Source: Candidatus Endomicrobium neocapritermitis
Lineage (GTDB): Bacteria > Elusimicrobiota > Endomicrobiia > Endomicrobiales > Endomicrobiaceae
Length of the DNA stretch: 48,451 nt
Assembly (NCBI GenBank): GCA_009778325.1
Contig: WRJZ01000034.1
Span: 1 to 48,451 of the forward strand
Direction: 5' to 3'
In this document: piece after piece, positions 41,308 to 48,451 of the stretch
Position numbering within the stretch: position 1 is the first letter of the stretch
Layout: each line of letters begins with the position of its first letter
Position numbers and translations under genes: made by a program
The notes under the pieces: model-generated
The model's database searches: none
What the model was told of the DNA's origin: nothing
Seen by the model: the letters and a program-made list of their open reading frames with translations, nothing else

Positions 41308-44300
41308 ATGAAAAAATTTCTTGCTTGCACAGTTGTGTTTTATTTTTTTACAAGCAGTTTGTATGCCGCAGGCGCGGGAAGTTCGCAGGCTTTTTACCAG
41401 CATTGGATTAACGAGAATATCCCGCTGATAGATTTGCAGCAGGATATAAATTTAACGAATACTCTTGGCGTTCCCCGTTCCGTTGATCTTACTATTGACG
41501 GCTTGGGCCACACTCTTACCCTTAATAATAATACGCTTATCTTTTTGCCTAACTGGAATGACGGCCTTAACGCTACGATACAAAACATTACTATTAACGG
41601 CGCAAGCGCAGGCGCGGTTGAGTTTAACGGCGACGGGCAAAATAATCATGCTTATAACGTAACAAATTCAACTTTTACCGGCAACTCGTTTTCTTCAAAC
41701 GGCGGCGCGATTTACAGCCACGCCCAGGCTCAGGTAGCCGGAAGCGCAAGAACATATACATTTACGGATAACGTTTTTACGTATAACTCAGCCCAAAACG
41801 GCGGTGCGTTGTATAATGCTTCAAATAATTCGCAGCTGCCGGTATATTTTTTAATAACCGGCGGATCTTTTATTTCAAATTCCGCGGCAAGCGGTTCCGG
41901 CGGAGCTATTTACAATGTTTCTAATTATGGGAGCGGCGCGAGTTTGGATAACAGTTTTGTAATAGGTTCGTCTTTAAGCCCCATATCTTTTATAAACAAC
42001 TCCGCGGCAAACGGTTACGGCGGCGCAATCTACAATTTTTCAAACAATCCGGCAAGCTCGGGAATAAGCCAATTTTCAATAAACGGAACTTTCTCGGGAA
42101 ACAGCGCGCAAAACGGCGGAGCTCTTGTCAACCAGATTGAGGGCGGCAACGGCATAAGCACATTTACCGTCACGGGCTCTTTCACCGGCAACAAGGCCTT
42201 GCAAAACGGCGGAGCTGCGGCAAACTATGTCGGGCTTTCGGGAAACAGCCCTTACGGCGGCGCTGCTGTTTTTGATTTTAGCGGAGTTGCGTCTTTTACA
42301 AATAACACGGCGGCAAGCGGTTCCGGCGGCGCGATTTACAACCTTGTAAATCGCGGGCAGTCGGTATCTTATACAAATGTCGGCGGAACATTTTCCGGAA
42401 ACAGCGCGAGACAAAACGGCGGAGCGATTTATAACAGCGCAAACGCCGCAAACACTCCTCTTAACATCGCCGACGGATCGGTTTTTTCAAACAACAAAGC
42501 TATCAGAGGTTATGCAATTTATAACGATAATTTCGGCCATATTACAATCAACGCCGACTCGGCCGGAATAAAATTTACAGGCAACACAAACTTCAATCCT
42601 TTTGATTCCGCCACCAACGATATTTACCAGGCGTCTGCCAACGGTATAATTGATATTATAACAACCGGCAACGGCGGGCAGGTTTATCTTGACGGCGGCT
42701 TTGCGGGTTTGGGCACTATAAATATGCACGGAGCCAAAGTGGCAGCCGGGGACCTTTATCTTGCCGCAAGTTCCGACAATTTAGGTTTTACGGGCGTTTT
42801 TAATCAGACGTTCGGCATAACAAACGTTTACGGCACAATGTTCGGCGGAACAAACAATATACAAAATACCGGCAGCATTACGGTTACAGACAGCGTGCTA
42901 AACGTTTATTCAAATCAAAATTCCGTATATTATAATGCAAACCTTTATTCAAACGTGGAGCTTAACCACGCTTCTCTGACGTCGGACATTGTGACAATTA
43001 CCCAGGCTGCCGGCGATTCCGCGCCGGGAATTCAGTTTAATGGAAGCGGCGCCGTAGCGCTGTTTTCCAACGGAAATACAAACGGCGTCATGTCTAAATT
43101 TTTGGTACAAGACCGCATCGGCAACGGACAGAGCAATCAAATAGGTTTTTTCAACAGCGTTGTTTCTTTTGGCACGACAGATTATGTTGGCACAGCCGGA
43201 TCGGCTGACTACGGCGGGCTTACCAGATATATTTTCGACGGGTCAGTAATAGACTTGGCAAATTCTTCATTATCGACTCAACAGTACAAATTCGGCATGA
43301 TAGACGTGATAAACTCGCTTACCAATAACTCATACATCAATATTAAAGCCATAGGCACCGGCGCGGCAGGCCCTGACAATTACACGGCGGATTCGATGTC
43401 TTTTGATTCGTCCATCCCGGGCAGGACTTTGGAGCTTGGAAAAATATATATAAGTAATGACGAAACATACGCGCTTAGCGGAACGCAGCAGGTTTTGTTA
43501 AATAACAGCGGGACTGATGACCTGCAATTATATTTGGGGAATGACACATATGTTGTCGCTAACAGCTCAACTATCTATACTCTTAGTCTGGCTACTACAA
43601 CGACTGCAAACGACAGTATTGAGTTCAATTCCCAATCCAATGTAAATCCCGGTTTCCCGGACATAGGTATACCTCTTATTGACTTAAACGACGTGACAGC
43701 GCTGACGTCGGTCGCGGTTTCGACTTTTAATATTGGCGCTAACAGAGGCTGGCAGATATATTCCGGAAGAACTTATTACGACTTTGACCCGGACCCCAAC
43801 GGCTCAATCGTTACAACCGGACTTAACGACATGGCAAGCGGGACGCTCAACGTTTACGGTTCCGTTCAAAACGACGTAACTTCCGTGTTAAGCGGAAAAT
43901 TCGTTGATATTGCTAGCGGAACATACAGCGGTCCGCGCTCTTTATTTAATATGGTAAATGCCAGCACGACGTTTAATTTGAGCGATTTAACAATCCAAGA
44001 CACTTATTTAGGCACTGACGGCGGTGCGGTTCTGAGGCTAAACGACGCGGCTTCTACGGCAAATTTGAGCTGGCTTTTGGTGCAGTACAGCACGTCTGTG
44101 GGCAACGGCGGAGCCGTTAATCTTACGACCGGCACTTTGAATATGAATTTTGTGAATTTGTCTAACAATAAATCGATGGCGGGCAACTCGCAGAACGGCG
44201 ACGGCGGAGCGATTAACGTAAACGGCGGCGTGCTGAACTTATCGGGATATATTAACAGCGTGCCTGACAGCATAGTCGACGGCATTTCCGGAAACAGCGC

Positions 44301-46653
44301 TGACGGCGACGGCGGAGCGATAAGCATAAGCGGCGGAGACGTTCTGATTAAAAACACTTATATAGGATACAATACGGCGCAAAACGGCGGCGCTATAAGC
44401 CATACCGGCGGAACTCTGACGCTGTCTTCAGACTGGCTTTTCGGCACCATCTTCGGGACCAACGAAGCAGTGCGCAACGGCGGAGCGATATATAACAATA
44501 CGGCGGATTTTACAATAAACGGCAACGTAGGCTTTCTTCTTAATACGGCTGCCGAGGGCGGCGCTATTTACAACGATGCTTCCGGCGTGCTTACCTTTGA
44601 CTCTACATCGGGGAATATCGTATTTACCCAAAATACCGTTACGGGCGGCGCAAGCAACGATATTTATAACGACGGCATAATCAATTTTACCGGTAACGGA
44701 AACATGGTGCGCATAGACGGCGGCATAAGCGGTTCTGTCGGCGGAGCCCAAATCAGCCAAAGCGGCGGCGGCGCGGTTATCCTTAATTACGGCAGCGACA
44801 GTTCCGGTTATTTGGGAACTTTTACCCAAAGTTCGGGCACAGTGACAAACGGCGGCGTTTTCTTTGGCGGCGCAAGCAATATTTCAGGCGGAAATCTTTA
44901 CTGGATGAATAGCAGTTCCGGCAGCGCGTCCAAAACGAATACTTCGTCTGTGAATATAAACTCTTCGGCGTCTCTTTTCGTACAGGGAGGGGCTGACTTT
45001 ACGCTTAACAATGCCGCTGACATAATCGGCCAAAGCGCAATGATATATCTTGACGCGGATTCCACAATAAGCGTTGAGGCAAGCGGCGCGCAATTATATC
45101 TTTCAACGCAGGATACCTGGCTGGGACACATCAAAATGAGCAACGGAACCACTACGATGGACGGTCTTAAAAATCTTTATAACAGCGATTATTCGCAGGA
45201 CGGAGGAACGCTGGTTCTCATAAATTCCGTTCTTACAATGGGCGGAAAGTCCGTAGTTACGGACGGCGAAATTTCGCTTGATAACTCGGTTATAGTTACC
45301 AACGGCGTAGGAATCAGCCTTGCGGGAATAAACGGCAGCGGCAATTTATCCATGAGCAATAATTCTTTGGTGGATGGAAAAAACGGAGTCATACTCATTG
45401 ATTATTTTGCCGGCAGTCTGTATGTAAATAACAGTACGGCAAATTTTACGGTTGACCTTGACCCGAAACAGAAAGTCAGCGACCAATTTGTTTTCGGCGG
45501 AACAATAGATCCGGGCGTTATAAATATATCCGATTTTGGTCTGTTGAGCGCGCCTGCCGATAAAGAAATACCTTTCCAGATTTTTGTAGCGAGTTCAATT
45601 ACCGGCATAACTTTTGCGACCGACAAAACGCAGGTGCAAACAGCTATCGGGATATATGATTTTGCGCCCATAGCCGGGCAAGACGGCTGGTATATGTTAA
45701 GCCTTGCTTCTTTAAACCCCGGCACCGGCGGGGGGCAGGCGTCGGTTTTGGCTATGCTTGGAGCGCGGCTTCTTGCAAATAATGTTTTGTTTGACCACGT
45801 ATTTTTTGACAGCAACCAAATGCTTGTAAGAGAGGATAAAAGCGATTACCGCTTTTTGCCTTCGCAGTTTCTCAAAGAAAACAGGGGGAAAAATTACTGG
45901 GTAAAAAGTTATTATGAAAGCGAAAAGTTAACTACTACTTCTAATATGGAGCTCAAAAATGACATTTACGGCGCTATTTTAGGACTTGATTTTAGAGCAA
46001 GCGATATAGGCGAAAATTCATATTTTTTACCTACTCTGTTTGCGGAATATACGGGCGCGGCTCAGACGTTCGCCGGAGCAACTATGCGCCAAAACTCGGC
46101 TCAGGCGGGTTTTATGGCTTCGGCGATGGTTAATGACGTTTACACCGTATCGGCAATGGCTTACGGCGGCGGTTATAAAAATAATATAGAAATCGAAGGA
46201 ATGGGAGATGATGTTTATAACTGGTTTGTAGGCGCGGGCGTCAAAAACGCTTATAATATGTATTTCGATAATTTTATTTTGCAGCCTTTCGCGCAGATTT
46301 CTTATAATCTTTTCGGCAAACAAAAATGGGATTCTTCTTATGGCGATATCGGTATGGAAACAGAATACCTGAACGGCCTTAACGCTTCTCCCGGAGCCAA
46401 CCTTATTTACGGGTTAGAAACGTGGAACTTTTTGATTGGCGGCTCGTACGTATATAATCTAGGCAATAAAGTTGAGGGAAAAGCGGGAAATATCGATCTT
46501 CCGGAATTAAAAACCGAAATCGGTTATTTTGAATATACGGCAGGCGCGTCAAAAAGGTTTGCCGAAAGATTAAATGTCTGGGTTAAGGGCGTTTATAAAA
46601 CCAACAGAGACAGCGATATCGGCGTAAGAGCCGGCGCAGGATGGAGGTTATAA
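41308..46653 (+). CDS. Giant Pmp-like autotransporter adhesin 2
   Basis: 1781 residues, a paralogue of 32695-39450. The signal peptide is 1-20 (ending SLYA). The first passenger block has very regular FxxN...GGA(I/L)YN units (FTGNSFSSNGGAIYS, FISNSAASGSGGAIYN and so on). A short junction (about 780-800, NVNPGFPDIGIPLIDLND) sits where the paralogue has its 466-residue Thr/Ser stalk. A second GGAI block follows (about 930-1130), then the barrel (about 1515-1781) ending GAGWRL. The barrels of the two paralogues are very alike while the passengers differ widely. GAGAGGAA precedes the ATG. It is coupled to the second barrel-OmpA gene by the same overlapping GGAGG. Confidence 0.9.
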   Translation: MKKFLACTVVFYFFTSSLYAAGAGSSQAFYQHWINENIPLIDLQQDINLTNTLGVPRSVDLTIDGLGHTLTLNNNTLIFLPNWNDGLNATIQNITINGASAGAVEFNGDGQNNHAYNVTNSTFTGNSFSSNGGAIYSHAQAQVAGSARTYTFTDNVFTYNSAQNGGALYNASNNSQLPVYFLITGGSFISNSAASGSGGAIYNVSNYGSGASLDNSFVIGSSLSPISFINNSAANGYGGAIYNFSNNPASSGISQFSINGTFSGNSAQNGGALVNQIEGGNGISTFTVTGSFTGNKALQNGGAAANYVGLSGNSPYGGAAVFDFSGVASFTNNTAASGSGGAIYNLVNRGQSVSYTNVGGTFSGNSARQNGGAIYNSANAANTPLNIADGSVFSNNKAIRGYAIYNDNFGHITINADSAGIKFTGNTNFNPFDSATNDIYQASANGIIDIITTGNGGQVYLDGGFAGLGTINMHGAKVAAGDLYLAASSDNLGFTGVFNQTFGITNVYGTMFGGTNNIQNTGSITVTDSVLNVYSNQNSVYYNANLYSNVELNHASLTSDIVTITQAAGDSAPGIQFNGSGAVALFSNGNTNGVMSKFLVQDRIGNGQSNQIGFFNSVVSFGTTDYVGTAGSADYGGLTRYIFDGSVIDLANSSLSTQQYKFGMIDVINSLTNNSYINIKAIGTGAAGPDNYTADSMSFDSSIPGRTLELGKIYISNDETYALSGTQQVLLNNSGTDDLQLYLGNDTYVVANSSTIYTLSLATTTTANDSIEFNSQSNVNPGFPDIGIPLIDLNDVTALTSVAVSTFNIGANRGWQIYSGRTYYDFDPDPNGSIVTTGLNDMASGTLNVYGSVQNDVTSVLSGKFVDIASGTYSGPRSLFNMVNASTTFNLSDLTIQDTYLGTDGGAVLRLNDAASTANLSWLLVQYSTSVGNGGAVNLTTGTLNMNFVNLSNNKSMAGNSQNGDGGAINVNGGVLNLSGYINSVPDSIVDGISGNSADGDGGAISISGGDVLIKNTYIGYNTAQNGGAISHTGGTLTLSSDWLFGTIFGTNEAVRNGGAIYNNTADFTINGNVGFLLNTAAEGGAIYNDASGVLTFDSTSGNIVFTQNTVTGGASNDIYNDGIINFTGNGNMVRIDGGISGSVGGAQISQSGGGAVILNYGSDSSGYLGTFTQSSGTVTNGGVFFGGASNISGGNLYWMNSSSGSASKTNTSSVNINSSASLFVQGGADFTLNNAADIIGQSAMIYLDADSTISVEASGAQLYLSTQDTWLGHIKMSNGTTTMDGLKNLYNSDYSQDGGTLVLINSVLTMGGKSVVTDGEISLDNSVIVTNGVGISLAGINGSGNLSMSNNSLVDGKNGVILIDYFAGSLYVNNSTANFTVDLDPKQKVSDQFVFGGTIDPGVINISDFGLLSAPADKEIPFQIFVASSITGITFATDKTQVQTAIGIYDFAPIAGQDGWYMLSLASLNPGTGGGQASVLAMLGARLLANNVLFDHVFFDSNQMLVREDKSDYRFLPSQFLKENRGKNYWVKSYYESEKLTTTSNMELKNDIYGAILGLDFRASDIGENSYFLPTLFAEYTGAAQTFAGATMRQNSAQAGFMASAMVNDVYTVSAMAYGGGYKNNIEIEGMGDDVYNWFVGAGVKNAYNMYFDNFILQPFAQISYNLFGKQKWDSSYGDIGMETEYLNGLNASPGANLIYGLETWNFLIGGSYVYNLGNKVEGKAGNIDLPELKTEIGYFEYTAGASKRFAERLNVWVKGVYKTNRDSDIGVRAGAGWRL

Positions 46654-46654
46654 T

Positions 46655-48268
46655 ATGAGAAAATTACAAATTACGAATTACGAATTACGAATCAACGGCG
46701 AAAGTATTAAAAGCAGCGCCGTAAACGCGGCGAAGAAATCCAGAGTTGTAAGCATTGTTGTGCTTATTGCAATAATGTTTGTTTTTTCTGTCTCTCAAGC
46801 TCAGGCTGTTAATAATCCGTTTTCTGTTTCGGCGTTAAATTCCGCGGTGCTTAAAGCGGGTACAAATTCGCTTAACAAAAGGCTGGGCGATTTGAGAAGA
46901 ACGGAAGAAGAAGTGACTAGCGCAGTCTGGATGAGGGGCTATTATAACGAACTCTCAAAATACGGCGGGATTGATTTGGACGCGAACATTTCAGGAGTGG
47001 AAGCCGGCGTTGATTTTCGCATTTTAAAAGACAGCCCAAACAGGACGTATATCGGCGTTTTGGCAGGCTATGTAGGAGCGGAAAATTTCGATCAGGCAAA
47101 TAACGTTAAATCCGGCGCGCCCTTAATCGGCTTATACAAAACCTGGCTTAACCCCGACGGCTGGTTTATAGACGCTGTTGCCAGATATTTTTTCTATAGC
47201 GCGCAGGATGTTGTGTCCGGTCAAGAAACGGACTTCGGAATGTTTGCCGTAAACGTTGAAGGGGGGAAAGAATTCAAATTTCCGACAAACGCTTCAAACT
47301 TTTTTATGGTTGAGCCGAAGATTAAAGGAACATTCGGTCATATTGGCGGAGCAACGCTGAATTCCGTTAAGTACGACTCGGCGAATACTTTTATTGTCCG
47401 CCCCGCGGTTTTTGCCGGATATTCGGCAACGCTTAACAACGGCGCTATAGTGGAGCCGTATATTGAAGGCGGATATAATCAGGATTTATCGTCCGATATG
47501 AAAATAAGCGGATATGATTCCCGCGGAATTTCCGGCGGAAGCTTTGACATAGGCGGCGGATTCAACGCTATTGTCACAAAAATCCTTTCGATTTACACAT
47601 ATGCCGGATATGAAAAAGGCGACAAAATTGAAAATTTGTCCGTCAACGCTGGATTTAGAATAGCATTGACAAGAGCAAAACGTACAGAGAACTACGACAA
47701 GAAAAAAGAAGAGAAAGCGGAAGTTAAAGCCGGGGAGAAATCAGACACGGAAAGAAATAATGTTACCGATGTAAATGAAGTAAATAGCGCTGAAGCGTCG
47801 AATGAGTCATCGGCAAGCCAGACAGAGAGCGGGAATAAAGGGGCAGAAGCAGCGGAAATTTTGCAGGACAATAGAGAGACAGTTTCTAAAAATGAGCAGG
47901 ATTCTGGTATAGACTCAGGCGAAGAAATGTGGTCAATCCACATGCGCAATGTGCACTTTGCTTTTGACAAATACAATATCACTCCTGAATATGCGGAATT
48001 TCTTAAGAAAGAAGTAGTAAATAAAATAAAGAATTCAAAAAGGCAAATTGAAATAGACGGACATACGGACAGAATCGGCACTGAAGAATATAATCAGGGT
48101 TTGTCTGAACGCCGGGCAAAAGCGGTTTACGATAAACTTATAGAATTAGGCGTGCCGGCAAATAAACTTACATATAAAGGTTTCAGTTTCAACCGTATGA
48201 TAAACCTGGAAGAAACCCCGGAAGCCGATGCTGAAAACAGAAGGGTAGAAATCCATACCGTAGAATAA
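46655..48268 (+). CDS. Beta-barrel/OmpA fusion outer-membrane protein 2
   Basis: 537 residues, a paralogue of 39452-41023 with nearly identical sequence through the signal peptide (including the repeat-derived LQITNYELRIN) and barrel (about 1-340). The linker (about 345-425) is unrelated in sequence and richer in Glu/Ser/Asn. The OmpA domain (about 430-537) keeps HTDRIGTEEYNQGLSERRAK for peptidoglycan binding. GGAGG (46643-46647) is seven bases from the ATG and inside the preceding gene's last codons. Strong conservation of barrel and signal, against a free linker, points to recent duplication or gene conversion of the 5' two thirds. Confidence 0.87.
   Translation: MRKLQITNYELRINGESIKSSAVNAAKKSRVVSIVVLIAIMFVFSVSQAQAVNNPFSVSALNSAVLKAGTNSLNKRLGDLRRTEEEVTSAVWMRGYYNELSKYGGIDLDANISGVEAGVDFRILKDSPNRTYIGVLAGYVGAENFDQANNVKSGAPLIGLYKTWLNPDGWFIDAVARYFFYSAQDVVSGQETDFGMFAVNVEGGKEFKFPTNASNFFMVEPKIKGTFGHIGGATLNSVKYDSANTFIVRPAVFAGYSATLNNGAIVEPYIEGGYNQDLSSDMKISGYDSRGISGGSFDIGGGFNAIVTKILSIYTYAGYEKGDKIENLSVNAGFRIALTRAKRTENYDKKKEEKAEVKAGEKSDTERNNVTDVNEVNSAEASNESSASQTESGNKGAEAAEILQDNRETVSKNEQDSGIDSGEEMWSIHMRNVHFAFDKYNITPEYAEFLKKEVVNKIKNSKRQIEIDGHTDRIGTEEYNQGLSERRAKAVYDKLIELGVPANKLTYKGFSFNRMINLEETPEADAENRRVEIHTVE
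46664..46697. repeat. R1 repeat half-arm inside the barrel-OmpA 2 signal peptide
   Basis: The same in-frame ATTACGA-unit stretch as at 39461-39494, present because the cassette was duplicated after the repeat had been captured. Confidence 0.8.
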
Positions 48269-48301
48269 AACAATCCTATTAATTTTACGCGTTATAAATA
48301 A

Positions 48302-48334
48302 CAAGAGTCTCCCGGGTTAAACGGGAGACTCTTG
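48302..48334. terminator. Hairpin terminator after cassette 2 (possibly bidirectional)
   Basis: A perfect 13-base stem (CAAGAGTCTCCCG, 48302-48314, with 48322-48334) has a seven-base loop. It is similar in layout to the terminator after cassette 1 but lacks a T-run on the plus strand; the minus strand has TTGTTATTT after it. It lies between convergent genes. Confidence 0.7.
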
Positions 48335-48355
48335 GACAATCAATACCGATTAAAA

Positions 48356-48451
48356 TTATCTTCTGGCTCTAATGTAATATCTGAAAACAGGCAATACTTG
48401 TTTTGTAAGCATTGACCGTTTCGGCGCGGATTCAATATACGGACGCTCCGC
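48356..48451 (-). CDS. Possible 3' end of a minus-strand gene (cut by window edge)
   Basis: One minus-strand frame is open from the window edge to a TAA at 48356-48358 and reads 31 residues ending VFRYYIRARR. The composition looks protein-like and it would converge on the hairpin at 48302-48334, which suits the gene layout. It is too short to identify. Confidence 0.35.
   Translation of the reverse strand, partial: AERPYIESAPKRSMLTKQVLPVFRYYIRARR

Overview
The window looks like chromosomal DNA of a Gram-negative, probably anaerobic, moderately AT-rich bacterium. It carries outer-membrane usher, autotransporter and OmpA-type proteins, a ferredoxin-like protein and Crp/Fnr regulators. The gene content and the dense short palindromic repeats would fit Elusimicrobiota (Endomicrobium-like), but that assignment is an inference from gene content and style; no rRNA or marker phylogeny is available here.

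Layout. 1-5669 (+): batD-batE-nadD-yqeK-LCP/LytR_C-rsfS, a tightly packed housekeeping operon whose first gene reads out of a repeat element. 5670-7719: a DUF4143-type AAA ATPase with a palindromic operator, then a 275-bp structured inverted-repeat element. 7720-10140 (-): ygiQ and a Crp/Fnr regulator. 10140-15101 (+): repeat element, 4Fe-4S protein, META-like lipoprotein, RND pump. 15206-17268 (-): purC and a second DUF4143 ATPase. 17559-23651 (-): a chaperone-usher fimbrial operon (pilin, adhesin, chaperone, usher, OmpA lipoprotein). 23821-29380 (-): two paralogous P-type cation ATPases. 29581-32549 (+): a c-di-GMP phosphodiesterase-like GGDEF/EAL protein and a second Crp/Fnr regulator. 32695-48268 (+): a tandemly duplicated surface cassette, each copy being a giant Pmp-like autotransporter translationally coupled to a beta-barrel/OmpA fusion protein. 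The last 96 bases hold what may be the 3' end of a minus-strand gene.

How it fits together. From 17.5 kb on, the window reads as an adhesion island: fimbriae, a c-di-GMP turnover protein, a Crp/Fnr regulator, and two autotransporter/barrel-OmpA pairs. A palindrome of the form G-K-TGCAT-N-Y-GCA lies upstream of both autotransporters and of the other Crp/Fnr gene. The two regulators have nearly identical recognition helices, so a shared regulon is a concrete hypothesis.

The most unusual theme is genome-wide-style palindromic elements that have entered genes in frame. One family supplies the start region of batD and the long signal-peptide n-region of both barrel-OmpA proteins. A second, unrelated palindrome is translated inside the signal peptide of the fimbrial adhesin. 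This resembles Rickettsia palindromic elements, but in a different sequence family. The second candidate novelty is the autotransporter plus barrel-OmpA cassette itself.
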